Below are positions 26,818-35,819 of a stretch of DNA of 62,175 nucleotides, in pieces. Every line of letters starts with the position of its first letter. Position 1 is the stretch's first letter. The notes under the pieces are model-generated. The model was not told the origin of the DNA. It made no database searches and saw only the letters and a program-made list of their open reading frames with translations. The position numbers and the translations under genes are program-made. This DNA comes from Planotetraspora phitsanulokensis (lineage in GTDB: Bacteria; Actinomycetota; Actinomycetes; Streptosporangiales; Streptosporangiaceae): assembly GCF_016863295.1 (NCBI RefSeq), contig NZ_BOOP01000052.1:1-62175 (forward strand), read 5' to 3'.

Positions 26818-26835
26818 GTCTTCGCTGCACGCGAG

Positions 26836-26870
26836 AAGGGGCGGTTCCCGACCGGGAACCGCCCCTTTTT
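26836..26870 (+). terminator. Rho-independent terminator of groEL
   Basis: A 14-bp perfect stem (AAGGGGCGGTTCCC with its complement), 4-nt loop and T-run end the groEL transcript. Confidence 0.92.
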
Positions 26871-26896
26871 CGTGTCTCGGTCCGCCGCCTCGGTGA

Positions 26897-27532
26897 TCAG
26901 GGACGCGCCGAGCCGGTCAGCTTGCCCGCCTGTCCGTCGACCACCAGGCAGGTGACCGCACGGCCCTGGTGAGCCGGAAGGGTGATCTTGACGATGACCT
27001 CGGCGTCGTGCGGTTGGGCGCAGGGCAGAGCGGTCAGCCGGGTGACCACCTTGCCGTCGGCCACGCCGTTCACGCAGTCGCCCTCATGCAGGCTGGTGCT
27101 CGACACCTGGCCGCCCCCGGTGACGGCGCCCGTCTCGTCGCGTTGTGCGACGCTCAGGCTTGCGATGGCCATGAGCAGAGCGAACATGGCGATCCACAAC
27201 CCCGAGACGATCAGGCCCGCGATCGCGAGGCCCTTGCCCTTGTCGCCCCGCTTCCTGATCTGCACCAGCGCCACGATGCCGAAGATGATCGAGAACAGGA
27301 CGCCGCCGAGAATCGCCAGGACGAGGGTCGCGATCGCGAAGCCGTTCGTCCGCGCGGCGGGCGGCGGCGGGGGCGGATATCCGTACGGCGGGGGATACGG
27401 GGCTCCGAGCGGGCCTGGCGGCGGGATGGTCGGCGCCCCATGGATGCCGGGCGGTGGGGGGTAGGGGGATCCGTAGGAGCCGGGCGGCGGTGGCGCCGCC
27501 GGCTGGGTGCCCCCGGAATAAGGTTCACTCAC
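26897..27532 (-). CDS. DUF4190 membrane protein with septum-formation-like extracellular domain
   Basis: A 211-residue protein. Residues about 1-60 are Pro/Gly/Tyr-rich (PPPPGSYGSPYPPPP type). Two membrane helices (GFAIATLVLAILGGVLFSII and AIAGLIVSGLWIAMFALLMA) with QIRKRGDKGKG between them define DUF4190. The outer C-terminal domain carries EGDCVNGV and LPCAQPHDAEVIVKI, the Cys pair and C-x-x-P-H-D motif of the 'septum formation' domain. The function is unknown in detail; the family name comes from similarity only. The start is GTG 27532, giving a normal proline-rich beginning. Monocistronic, 20 bp past the groEL terminator on the opposite strand. Confidence 0.82.
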   Translation of the reverse strand: MSEPYSGGTQPAAPPPPGSYGSPYPPPPGIHGAPTIPPPGPLGAPYPPPYGYPPPPPPAARTNGFAIATLVLAILGGVLFSIIFGIVALVQIRKRGDKGKGLAIAGLIVSGLWIAMFALLMAIASLSVAQRDETGAVTGGGQVSSTSLHEGDCVNGVADGKVVTRLTALPCAQPHDAEVIVKITLPAHQGRAVTCLVVDGQAGKLTGSARP

Positions 27533-27650
27533 GGCACCAAATAATGCCGTGTCATGATTTATTACGACAAATAGGTAAAAGTAATTTCCGGGCGCCCGAA
27601 GTCGACGCCCAAAGTCGACGGCCGAAGAGGTCATCGCCTCGCGGGCCGTT

Positions 27651-29630
27651 TCAGAGCAGTTCGGCGGGAAGCTCCGCGCTGTGGAGCACGCTCAGGGTCG
27701 TGACGGCACGGGTCAGCACGACGTAGAGCCGGGCCAGGCCGCGCTTTTCCGCCGCCACGATGTCGGCGGGCTCCACCACGACGACGTGGTCGTACTCGAG
27801 GCCCTTGGCGAGGCCGGCGGGCACGACGAGCACCCGTTCCTCGCCGGTGGAGTCGGCGCCGAGCACGCCGTGCGCGATGCCGTCCAGAGCCGCGGAGACG
27901 GCCTGGACCGAGTCGTCCGCCGCGATGACCCCGATCGACCCCTCGCTCTGGAGTGCCTGCCGTACCGCGTCGGGAACGGCGGCGACGGCGTCGGGCGAGC
28001 GCCGTACGGACAGGGAGCCGGCGCCGGGACGGAGCGAGCGGGGGGCCGCGAGGTCGGGTGCGACCGACGGGAGCAGCCGGGCGGCGTAGTCGAGGACCTC
28101 ACGCGGCACGCGGAAGCCGAGGGTCAGCTCGGTCACCTCCCCGGACGGCTGGCCGAGGTGCTCGAGCACGGTCTTCCACGACCGCGCCGACCACGGAGTC
28201 GTGCCCTGCGCGATGTCGCCCAGGACCGTCGCCGATCCAGTACGGCAGCGCCGTCCCAGAGCGCGCAGCTGCATGGCGGACAGGTCCTGCGCCTCGTCCA
28301 CCACGACGTGCCCGTGGGAGGCGGTCCGCTCGATCAGGTCGGCCAGCTCGTCGAGCAGGGCCGCGTCGGCGGCCGACCACTTCGCGGACTTGTGCGACTT
28401 GGCGGGCTTGCTCCACAGGACGGCCTGCTGCTCCTCCGGCGACAGGTCGGACCTGGCGGCCCTGGCCAGGAACTCCGCGTCCGACAACAGCCGGAAGAGC
28501 ACCTGCTCGGGAGTGAGCTTCGGCCAGGCCGTGTCGAGGATCTGCCTGACGGGCTTGGAGCGGGCGACGGCGTCCTGCACCCGATCGTCCGGCGACTCGC
28601 CGCGCCGCTCCATCTGGACGAGCACGGCGTGGGCGAGCCGCTGGGCGAGCGTCGCGCGGCCGGGGGCGTACCGGATCGTGCCGCGGAGCGAGGCGACGAT
28701 CTCGCGCACCTCGTGATCGGCCACGCGGTAGCGGTTGATCCCCTTGGTGTAGAGCACGCCCTCCTCGGGCTTGGTGACGTGCAGCCAGAGGGCGCGCTCG
28801 ACCACCGCGGCCATCCGGGCGTCGCCCTTGATCGCGGCCGTGACCGGATCCTCGGGGAAGGAGTGGTCGCCCAGGATCCCCGCGACGGTGGTCTGGTCGA
28901 CCTTGACCTCGCCGAGCGCGGGCAGGACTGAGGAGATGTACGACAGGAAGGCCCGGTTGGGGCCGACGATCATGACGCCGTTCCTGGACAGCCGCTCGCG
29001 GTGCGTGAAGAGCAGGTAGGCGGCCCGGTGCAGGCCGACCGCCGTCTTCCCGGTGCCCGGGGCACCCTGGACGCAGACGGTCACGGTCAGGTCGGACCTG
29101 ACGATCTCGTCCTGGTCGGGTTGGATGGTCGCGACGATGTCGCGCATCGGGCCGGTGCGGGGGCGCTCGATCTCCTCGGCCAGCAGCCTGCTCTGCGCGA
29201 GCTCCCTGCCGTCCATGGGCTCGTCCTCGTAGGCCGTCAGCTCGCCGCCGTGGTATCCGAACCTGCGGCGAAGCGTGACGCCCATCGGGTCGGCCGGGCT
29301 GGCCTGGTAGAACGCGCGGGACACCGGGGCCCGCCAGTCGATCACCAGGGCGCGCCTGTCGTCGTCGTGGACGTGCCGCCGGCCGACGTAGATCGTGCCG
29401 GGGATGTCGCCGCCGGCGGACAGTTCGAGCCGGCCGAAAAATAGCGGCGTGTCCTTGTGGTCGGCCAGAGCGGCGACCCGCTGGTCGAGCAGGCCCTGGA
29501 GGATCTGCTGCGAGACCCAGTCGCCGGCGGCGTCCGCGGACAACGACTGCGCATGCTCGCGCATCGACGTGAGAGCGGCCCGAGACACCGCGAGGTGGGC
29601 GCGCTCGGCTTCGAGGACGTTTTCCGGCAT
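27651..29630 (-). CDS. helD: HelD-family RNA polymerase-associated helicase-like ATPase
   Basis: HelD proteins are UvrD-like ATPases that insert into RNA polymerase and strip it from DNA or dislodge bound antibiotic. The 659-residue protein has an N-terminal coiled-coil arm (about 1-70), the HelD-specific GTIYVGRRHVHDDDRRALVI and DWRAPVSRAFYQ, Walker A GAPGTGKTAVGLHRAAYLLF, Walker B VVVDEAQDLSAMQ, motif III VLGDIAQGT and C-terminal helicase motifs (LVVPAGLAKGLEYDHVVVVE). The start ATG 29630 has GAAGGAG upstream. I see no rifamycin-associated element, so the rifamycin-resistance subtype (HelR) is not indicated. It sits 350 bp from other nucleic-acid helicases. Confidence 0.9.
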   Translation of the reverse strand: MPENVLEAERAHLAVSRAALTSMREHAQSLSADAAGDWVSQQILQGLLDQRVAALADHKDTPLFFGRLELSAGGDIPGTIYVGRRHVHDDDRRALVIDWRAPVSRAFYQASPADPMGVTLRRRFGYHGGELTAYEDEPMDGRELAQSRLLAEEIERPRTGPMRDIVATIQPDQDEIVRSDLTVTVCVQGAPGTGKTAVGLHRAAYLLFTHRERLSRNGVMIVGPNRAFLSYISSVLPALGEVKVDQTTVAGILGDHSFPEDPVTAAIKGDARMAAVVERALWLHVTKPEEGVLYTKGINRYRVADHEVREIVASLRGTIRYAPGRATLAQRLAHAVLVQMERRGESPDDRVQDAVARSKPVRQILDTAWPKLTPEQVLFRLLSDAEFLARAARSDLSPEEQQAVLWSKPAKSHKSAKWSAADAALLDELADLIERTASHGHVVVDEAQDLSAMQLRALGRRCRTGSATVLGDIAQGTTPWSARSWKTVLEHLGQPSGEVTELTLGFRVPREVLDYAARLLPSVAPDLAAPRSLRPGAGSLSVRRSPDAVAAVPDAVRQALQSEGSIGVIAADDSVQAVSAALDGIAHGVLGADSTGEERVLVVPAGLAKGLEYDHVVVVEPADIVAAEKRGLARLYVVLTRAVTTLSVLHSAELPAELL

Positions 29631-29662
29631 GCCGAACTCCTTCAGGACGCGGGAAAGACAGG

Positions 29663-29691
29663 AGCTTACCGATGGCCGTCCAGCGAACCAA
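29663..29691 (-). promoter_or_regulatory. Probable helD promoter
   Basis: On the minus strand TTGGTT (29686-29691) and TAAGCT (29663-29668) are separated by 17 bp, about 33 bp before the helD start codon. Confidence 0.45.
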
Positions 29692-29756
29692 AATGGTTTT
29701 TTTGTGCGTGTTGCACCTTCTGCCCGGGTACCTGTACCGAGGTGACGCGGACCTGG

Positions 29757-30047
29757 ATGCCTCCCGCTATTCCTGCCATGGCGAGTCTGTTGCTCGCCGT
29801 CCTCTGGGCGTTGTCGGTCTTCGGGGGCTGGGGCGTCGAGGCCTTCTGCCCGGCCGCGGAGTCGCCCGGTGCGTGCGCCGACCGGATCGCCTCCGCCGCC
29901 AGATTCTCCGGCGCCGTCGCGCTTTTCGCCGCCGCCTCGACGGGGGTCGCCTGGTTCACCAAGAGGCAGGGTCTGCTCGGTGTCGCGGTGTTCGCGTGGG
30001 TGGCGGCGGTCGGCGTGCTCTTCGTCGGCGGAGTGATCGCCCAGTAA
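29757..30047 (+). CDS. Small membrane protein of unknown function
   Basis: A 96-residue protein with three hydrophobic helices: MASLLLAVLWALSVFGGWGV, FSGAVALFAAASTGVAWF, and LLGVAVFAWVAAVGVLFVGG. A short loop with two cysteines (FCPAAESPGACADR) lies between the first two. No family recognised. ATG 29757 is used with GAGGTGA upstream (spacing 11); ATG 29778 is possible. It is divergent from helD and convergent with the XPB helicase gene. Confidence 0.65.
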   Translation: MPPAIPAMASLLLAVLWALSVFGGWGVEAFCPAAESPGACADRIASAARFSGAVALFAAASTGVAWFTKRQGLLGVAVFAWVAAVGVLFVGGVIAQ

Positions 30048-30214
30048 TCACCCCAATACGCTGTGATTTCTACCAAATTGGCATAGCTCGCATAGGGCGA
30101 ATTGCGTGATTTGCCACAAAGATGGGGTATGGGCGTTCCTGCTGTTCTGGTGTGGGGGGGTGATGCGGTTGTCTGGGGCCAAGGGGATTTCCTGGACCTG
30201 ACCTGGCACCCGCG

Positions 30215-30237
30215 CCCGGCGAGATCACCTCGCCGGG
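30215..30237. terminator. Hairpin at the stop of the XPB helicase gene
   Basis: CCCGGCGAG and CTCGCCGGG are perfect 9-bp arms around ATCAC; the helicase stop codon is in the loop. The remaining convergent gap (30048-30214) shows nothing else. Confidence 0.55.
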
Positions 30238-31880
30238 TTCTCCTCGCCCACGTCGTCGGCGTCCACGATGCGATAGGCGTATCCCTGCTCGGCGAGGAAG
30301 CGCTGCCTGTGCGCGGCGAACTCCTGATCCACCGTGTCGCGGCTCACGATGGAGTAGAAGCGCGCGCCCCCGCCGTCCGCCTTGGGACGCAGCACGCGGC
30401 CGAGCCGCTGCGCCTCCTCCTGCCGTGAGCCGAAGGTGCCCGACACCTGGATCGCGATGGACGCCTCGGGCAGGTCGATCGAGAAGTTCGCGACCTTCGA
30501 CACCACCAGGACCTGGATCTCCTTGTCCCGGAACGCCTGGAACAGCCGCTCCCGCTCGCGTACCCGCGTCTCCCCCTTGATCACCGGGGCGTCGAGGTGC
30601 TCGCCCAGCTCGTCGAGCTGGTCGATGTACTGGCCGATCACCAGGACCTGCTCGCCGGCGTGACGGCGCACCAGGGCCTCGGTCACCCGCGTCTTCGACG
30701 GCGTCGTCGAGCAGAACCGGTACCGCTCCTCGGCCTCGGACATCGCGTAGGCCAGCCGCTCCTCGTCGCTGAGGGTCACCCGCACCTCGACGCAGTCGGC
30801 GGGCGCGATCCAGCCCTGCGTCTCCATCTCCTTCCACGGCGCGTCGTAGCGCTTGGGCCCGATGAGGGAGAACACGTCGCCCTCGCGGCCGTCCTCGCGG
30901 ATCAGCGTCGCGGTCAGGCCCATCCGGCGGCGGGCCTGCAGGTCGGCCGTCATGCGGAAGATCGGCGCGGGCAGCAGGTGCACCTCGTCGTAGATCACGA
31001 GGCCCCAGTCGCGGGCGTCGAAAAGCTCCAGGTGCCGGTAGACGCCCTGCCGCCTGGTCGTCATGACCTGGTAGGTCGCGATCGTGACCGGGCGGATCTC
31101 CTTCTTGGTCCCGGTGTACTCGCCGATCTCGTCCTCCGTGAGGGAGGTGCGCCTGATCAGCTCCTGCTTCCACTGGTGCGCGGAGACGGTGTTGGTCACC
31201 AGGATCAGCGTCGTCGCCTCGGCGTGCGCCATGGCGGCGGCGCCCACGATGGTCTTGCCCGCGCCGCAGGGGAGCACCACCACGCCGGACCCGCCGTGCC
31301 AGAACGCGTCCGCCGCCTCCTTCTGGTACGGCCGCAGCGCCCAGCCGTCCTCGGCCAGCGCGATCGAGTGGTGCTCGCCGTCGACGTAGCCGGCGAGGTC
31401 CTCGGCGGGCCAGCCGATCTTGAGCAGCAGCTGCTTGATGTTGCCCCGCTCCGACGGGTGCACCGCGACGGCGTCGGCCCCGATCCGCTCGCCGAGCAGC
31501 GGCTGGATCTTCTTGGACCGCAGCACCTCCTCCAGGACGGCCCGGTCCGTGGAGGTGAGGGTGAGCCCGTGGATGGGGTCCTTCTCCAGGCGGAGCCTGC
31601 CGTAGCGGGACATGGTCTCCGCGACGTCCACGAGCAGCGCGTGCGGCACCGGATAGCGGCTGTACTCGATCAGCGCGTCGACGACCTGCTCGGCGTCGTG
31701 GCCCGCGGCCCGCGCGTTCCACAACGCCAGAGGGGTGACCCGGTAGGTGTGCACGTGCTCGGGAGCGCGCTCGAGCTCGGCGAACGGCGCGATCGCCTTG
31801 CGGCACTCGTCGGCTCGTTCGTGATCGACCTCGAGCAGCAGTGTCTTGTCCGACTGAACGATCAGGGGCCCGTCATTCAA
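30225..31880 (-). CDS. xpb: XPB/Ssl2-like DNA repair helicase
   Basis: A superfamily 2 helicase related to eukaryotic XPB (3'-5' unwinding in repair). The 551-residue protein has an N-terminal damage-recognition-like domain, Walker A VLPCGAGKTIVGAAAMA, the DEVH box (VIYDEVHLLPAP), the RED motif in LIREDGREGD, and C-terminal motifs VLVIGQYIDQLDELGEHL and SGTFGSRQEEAQRLGRVLRP. These are the XPB hallmarks. Length matches mycobacterial homologues (Rv0861c as I recall). It lies 49 bp downstream of the large helicase-associated protein on the same strand, a conserved actinobacterial pair. Confidence 0.93.
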   Translation of the reverse strand: MNDGPLIVQSDKTLLLEVDHERADECRKAIAPFAELERAPEHVHTYRVTPLALWNARAAGHDAEQVVDALIEYSRYPVPHALLVDVAETMSRYGRLRLEKDPIHGLTLTSTDRAVLEEVLRSKKIQPLLGERIGADAVAVHPSERGNIKQLLLKIGWPAEDLAGYVDGEHHSIALAEDGWALRPYQKEAADAFWHGGSGVVVLPCGAGKTIVGAAAMAHAEATTLILVTNTVSAHQWKQELIRRTSLTEDEIGEYTGTKKEIRPVTIATYQVMTTRRQGVYRHLELFDARDWGLVIYDEVHLLPAPIFRMTADLQARRRMGLTATLIREDGREGDVFSLIGPKRYDAPWKEMETQGWIAPADCVEVRVTLSDEERLAYAMSEAEERYRFCSTTPSKTRVTEALVRRHAGEQVLVIGQYIDQLDELGEHLDAPVIKGETRVRERERLFQAFRDKEIQVLVVSKVANFSIDLPEASIAIQVSGTFGSRQEEAQRLGRVLRPKADGGGARFYSIVSRDTVDQEFAAHRQRFLAEQGYAYRIVDADDVGEENPAR

Positions 31881-31929
31881 AGTCCGCTCCCTTGTCCGGA
31901 TGACCGCATAACAAACTACCGAGCCGGAA

Positions 31930-34299
31930 TCAGCTCACGTCCGCGATGCCGGTTATCCGGTGCAGGGCGAACCGGTGGACGGCAGCGCGGGTCTCGTCAT
32001 ATGCGGTGAGGTAGCCACCCTCCATCCGGGCGGGTTCGAGGATGCGGCTGGTGGCGTGACCCTGTGCGTCAAGGTATCCGATCCAGACCCGTGACCCTTG
32101 CCTGATGGCCTCCTGGAGGGCCTGGATGGTCGCCGTCGCGGGCGACCGGGGCACGTGCCCGTCGGGGCCGTGCGACGGGCGGCGACGGCTGCGATGAGCC
32201 TCGTCCCCGGCCCGCATGGCGCGGATGGCGGCCGCCGCGACATCGGGCTCCGGCCCGGCCGGGGCGGAGCCGCGCGCGACCGGCGGGCCGTCGGTCCGCC
32301 GGCTGTCGGCCCTGGAGACCAGCACGTCGCCCTCCAGCGACTCGGCGACCGGCGCGTATCCCATCGCGCGGAGCGAGTCGAGCAGGGTGGCCCGGGACGT
32401 CTTGGACGCCAGGACGGTGGGCGCGAGCCGCCGAAGCCGCAGGAGCCCGGCCCGCTTGTCCGCGAGCACCTCGTCCAGCACGGAGGGGTCGTCGCACCGG
32501 ACGTAGGCGGACGCCGTCCCGACGCGGATGCGCCCGTGGCGGCGGGCCACGTCGGTGATCAGGTAGCCCAGTGGCTGGGGGACGGCGGTGGTGGAGTGGC
32601 GCTCGAGCATCCCGGCCAGGTCGTCGGCCGACTGCCCGGCGTCGAGCGCCCGCCGGATCGAGCGTTCGCTGAAGCGGTAGACGGTCGCGCCCCCCTTCGA
32701 CTCGACATCGGCGGCCAGAGCGAGCCACCGGCCGAGGTCGCTGGTGAGCGGACCGGGGGCGACCGCGGTCAGGTCCGCCTGCAGCAGCACGTGGTCCACC
32801 GGTTCGGGGAGCAGCGGCGCGAGCAGCCCGGCGGCGGTGCCGTCCCCGCGCACGATCCCGCGGCCGTGCTCCGAGAGGACGCCCAGCCCGGTGACGCCCA
32901 CCTGTTCGGCCTCCCGCAGGGCGAACTCGGCGAGCCGGTCGCGCTGGGCGCCCCTGCGCCTGGGCTGCTCCCAGGCGAGCCTGGCCAGGACGGACGCGGC
33001 CGTGGGGGCGAGGCCGGGACCCGCGGAGGCGAGCACGGCCAGAGTCTGGGCGCGCACCTGGGCCGCGGCGGGCCTGCGGAGGTCGGGATGGAGCGCGTTC
33101 AGCGGCCGGTCGCGGTCGTCACGCTCCCCGATGAGCCCGGGGACACGGTCCATGGCGGCCCAGGCGGAGGCGAGCAGGGCCCATCGGTCCTCGGTCGCCT
33201 TGACCCGCCAGCCGTCGTAGGCCGAGGTGGGAAGCCACTCGCCGTCGACCGATCCGCCGGACGCCACGAGCCCCGCGGCGTAGGCGATCTCCACGACCAG
33301 CCCGGCCGCCCATTCCGGCAGATCGAGCAGCTGCGCCGTCCTCTTCAGGTCCCTGATGGCGAGACCGCCCGTGCGCAGGACCCCGGGAGCGTCGACGCTC
33401 CAGTGCTCGCACAGCTCCTCCACCGTCCGTACCAGCGTGAACGCCTGGCCCGCCGCGGTCCTGTCGGCGAGCGTCTGCTTCCGCACGGCGCCCTCGAGCG
33501 CAGGCGGGCGGGGGGACAGGTCGCGGTGGAGGCGACCGTCGCGGAGGAAGAGCGCCACCTCGCGGGGCAGGGCCACGGTCTCCTCGCCGGTCGCCCCGAG
33601 CAGGCCGCGCGCGAGGAGCTGCTCGATCGGAGACTGCGCGGTGGCGGTCCTGATCTCTCTGCGGGCGTTGGGCAGCCGTCCGCTCGCCGGTCCCCAGGAC
33701 AGCTCGTCGAGGGCGGCCCGCGCCTGCGGCGAGACCTCGGCCACCAGGCGTCCCACCGTCGTGGGATCGGCGAGGAGCTCGGCCAGCCTCTCGCGGGGAG
33801 ATCCGTCACGCCGCGGCGCCCCGATGTCGTTCAGCAGGACCTCGAGCGCCTCCGGCGAATGATGCCGGAACACCTCCGCCGCGGGCGGTCCGAGCCCGGC
33901 CGGAGGGTCGAGGGCCTCGGCGACTCCCGGGGCGGGCAGCAGCGCGTCGTCGGACCCGAAGACGAGGCCTCTGGTCATGAGCCGGTCGAGCGCCTCGTCG
34001 AGCGCCGCGTCCAGTTCCCTCTTGCCCGCCGTGCCGGCCGCGGCCTTCTCCAGCGCCGACCCGAGCGCCTTACGCGTGACGGGGCCGGGCTGGAGGGACA
34101 GGGTCTCGACCACGGCGAGGGTGAACCTGTCGAGCCGGTCGAGGGCCCGGCCGAGCGCGGAAGGGCTGGCGGCGCGGGCGGCGAGCCCCTCGACGTGAGC
34201 GGGAACGGGCGTGATGAGCTCAGGCCGCGCCGTCACGAGGGCGCGCAGCTGCTCGTCCGTCCGGCCACGCAGCCACTCGGTGAACTCAGTGCTCGTCAT
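31930..34299 (-). CDS. Large helicase-associated (Helicase_C_3-type) protein, XPB partner
   Basis: A 789-residue protein with no ATPase motifs. The N-terminus is TEFTEWLRGRTDEQLRALVT; repeated winged-helix-like segments follow (LDRFTLAVVETLSLQPGPVT, LDALLNDIG-type). The C-terminal third holds an XPB-associated domain (HSTTAVPQPLGYLITDVARR and a final WIGYLDAQGHATSRILEP, a WYL-like beta stretch). Such proteins sit directly upstream of XPB genes in actinobacteria (Rv0862c in M. tuberculosis as I recall), so a partner or loading role is inferred. ATG 34299 is used; ATG 34308 is equally possible. The open frame extends 950 bp further but overlaps a real gene on the other strand. Confidence 0.82.
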   Translation of the reverse strand: MTSTEFTEWLRGRTDEQLRALVTARPELITPVPAHVEGLAARAASPSALGRALDRLDRFTLAVVETLSLQPGPVTRKALGSALEKAAAGTAGKRELDAALDEALDRLMTRGLVFGSDDALLPAPGVAEALDPPAGLGPPAAEVFRHHSPEALEVLLNDIGAPRRDGSPRERLAELLADPTTVGRLVAEVSPQARAALDELSWGPASGRLPNARREIRTATAQSPIEQLLARGLLGATGEETVALPREVALFLRDGRLHRDLSPRPPALEGAVRKQTLADRTAAGQAFTLVRTVEELCEHWSVDAPGVLRTGGLAIRDLKRTAQLLDLPEWAAGLVVEIAYAAGLVASGGSVDGEWLPTSAYDGWRVKATEDRWALLASAWAAMDRVPGLIGERDDRDRPLNALHPDLRRPAAAQVRAQTLAVLASAGPGLAPTAASVLARLAWEQPRRRGAQRDRLAEFALREAEQVGVTGLGVLSEHGRGIVRGDGTAAGLLAPLLPEPVDHVLLQADLTAVAPGPLTSDLGRWLALAADVESKGGATVYRFSERSIRRALDAGQSADDLAGMLERHSTTAVPQPLGYLITDVARRHGRIRVGTASAYVRCDDPSVLDEVLADKRAGLLRLRRLAPTVLASKTSRATLLDSLRAMGYAPVAESLEGDVLVSRADSRRTDGPPVARGSAPAGPEPDVAAAAIRAMRAGDEAHRSRRRPSHGPDGHVPRSPATATIQALQEAIRQGSRVWIGYLDAQGHATSRILEPARMEGGYLTAYDETRAAVHRFALHRITGIADVS

Positions 34300-34362
34300 C
34301 CGTTCCATCGTAGGGCCGCATTTTTCGAGCATCACTCGACCGGGGGCGGGGGGTGAGGCAGT

Positions 34363-35280
34363 ATGACGAGCATGATCGAGCGTGCGGACCAGCTCGTTCT
34401 CGAGTTCGTCAGCAGGGTGGCCGACGCGGCGCACGGCAGGCTGCGCCCTGAACAGCGGCTCGACTTCGTCCAGCGGCTGCGCGCCGGCGTCGAGCGGGAG
34501 CGCGGTGGCAGCGAGGACGCCAGGTACGTCGCGAAGGTCATCGCCGGGTTCGGGACGCCGGCAGACCTGATCGACCGGGAGGTCCGCAGGCTCGCGGCCG
34601 CCCAGCAGGCCGCTCAGCAGGCCGCGGACCCGGCCTCCCGCCAGGACGCCCGGCCGGTCGGGGCGGGGGACACGGCGGTCTTCCCCGTGGTCGCCGACGA
34701 CGCGGAACCGCACCACGGAGCCCACCCCGAGGACGGCGACAGGCGGCTGCCCCCCGGCGTGATCTACGGCCGGCGGATCGCGACGGAGCGGATCACCCGC
34801 CGGGCCGATCGGCCGGCCCCGCTGCTGCGGTTGCGCCGCGCGGCGATGGCGGGGGGAAACCCGATGGCCACCGGGGGGAGGGACGCCCGGACGATCTTCC
34901 TGAACAACCGCCGCGAGACGATGGCGCTCGCCCTGCTCGTCGTGGCGGGTCTGCTCGTCCCGTTCCGCCTGCCGACCCTGGCCATCTTCCCGATACCCGC
35001 GATCGTGTGGGCCGCTGCGGCCCTGACCCTGCTCGCCTGCCAGGGCTGGTCGTTCTCCGACCGGCTGATCGGTCTGACCGTTCCGGTCCTCGCCTACGCG
35101 GTCGGCGGGGTCCTGCTGGGAGCGGCGCGTTCGGAGGGCGGGACCGTTCAGGCGTTCATGGTGTCGTTCCACAACGTGAGCGGTGTGCTCTTCATTCTCG
35201 GAACCGCCGCGGCGGTGTCGTGGCTGGCCTTTCGGCTGCTCGATCCACCCCACGGAGAAAACGGAAACAATCGCCGATAA
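34363..35280 (+). CDS. Membrane protein with N-terminal HAAS-like helical domain
   Basis: A 305-residue protein I cannot name. Residues 1-80 are helical and charged (ERADQLVLEFVSRVADAAHG, FGTPADLIDREVRRLAA), resembling the N-terminal HAAS/DUF1700-like domains of regulators that sense envelope state. A Pro/Ala/Asp-rich linker follows. About residues 190-300 carry four hydrophobic helices (ALALLVVAGLLVPFRL, AIVWAAAALTLLACQGW, LIGLTVPVLAYAVGGVLL, GVLFILGTAAAVSWLAF). ATG 34363 has GGTGAGG 4 bp upstream. It is divergent from the XPB-partner gene and precedes the tailed cold-shock gene. Confidence 0.75.
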   Translation: MTSMIERADQLVLEFVSRVADAAHGRLRPEQRLDFVQRLRAGVERERGGSEDARYVAKVIAGFGTPADLIDREVRRLAAAQQAAQQAADPASRQDARPVGAGDTAVFPVVADDAEPHHGAHPEDGDRRLPPGVIYGRRIATERITRRADRPAPLLRLRRAAMAGGNPMATGGRDARTIFLNNRRETMALALLVVAGLLVPFRLPTLAIFPIPAIVWAAAALTLLACQGWSFSDRLIGLTVPVLAYAVGGVLLGAARSEGGTVQAFMVSFHNVSGVLFILGTAAAVSWLAFRLLDPPHGENGNNRR

Positions 35281-35403
35281 ACCACTCGCGCGTCGATCTC
35301 GTGATGTGCAGGCTTACTTCCCAGAGTGGGGGTCCGCAGGGGCCCTCTCAGGGCATAACCTACTTGCAATCACCTTCACGACAGTCTGAACGAGGTCACC
35401 CCT

Positions 35404-35802
35404 GTGCCGAGTGGCAAGGTCAAGTGGTATGACGCCGACAAGGGTTTCGGCTTTCTCACGCGCGATGACGGCGGTGAGGTATTCGTACATTCTTCGGCGC
35501 TTCCCAAGGGCGCGGAGGCGCTGAAGCCTGGGCAGCGGGTCGAGTTCGGTGTGGCCGAGGGCCGTCGCGGTCAGCAGGCCCTTTCGGTCCGGGTCCTGGA
35601 GCAGCCGCCGACGCTGGCGAAGGCCGCCAAGCCGAAGGGCAAGCGGAAGAGCCCGGACGAGATGGTGGTCATCGTCGAGGATCTGATCAAGCTGCTCGAC
35701 GACATCTCGAACTCCTACCAGCGGGGCAAGCACCCCGACGTGGTCCATGCCAAAAAGGTGGCGACGGTTCTGCGGGCGGTGGCCGACGACATCGACGGGT
35801 GA
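35404..35802 (+). CDS. Cold-shock domain protein with C-terminal extension
   Basis: A 132-residue protein: cold-shock domain at 1-66 (RNP1 KGFGFL, RNP2 VFVHSS), a basic linker (AKAAKPKGKRKS) and a helical tail of about 50 residues (EMVVIVEDLIKLLDDISNSY). It resembles mycobacterial CspB (Rv0871), which lies in the same neighbourhood there. The tail likely adds dimer or partner contacts; that is inference. The start is GTG 35404. Confidence 0.9.
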   Translation: MPSGKVKWYDADKGFGFLTRDDGGEVFVHSSALPKGAEALKPGQRVEFGVAEGRRGQQALSVRVLEQPPTLAKAAKPKGKRKSPDEMVVIVEDLIKLLDDISNSYQRGKHPDVVHAKKVATVLRAVADDIDG

Positions 35803-35819
35803 CGCGGCGGGTGGCGTGG

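Noticed and set aside
27681..28931. 416-codon open frame antisense to helD
   Set aside because: Shadow of helD; the composition is typical of antisense GC-rich DNA and no motif is present.
29631..29760. Rifamycin-associated element before helD (would mark HelR)
   Set aside because: I searched for the inverted-repeat element I know from HelR genes and do not see it; only a short GGTACCTGTACC repeat is present.
32098..34356. 752-codon open frame antisense to the XPB-partner gene
   Set aside because: Very Arg/Gly-rich, no start signal, and the opposite strand encodes a recognisable protein with a conserved neighbour.
34300..35253. Upstream extension of the XPB-partner frame
   Set aside because: It would overlap the complete membrane-protein gene on the plus strand and lacks the family's N-terminus; starts at 34299 or 34308 fit.
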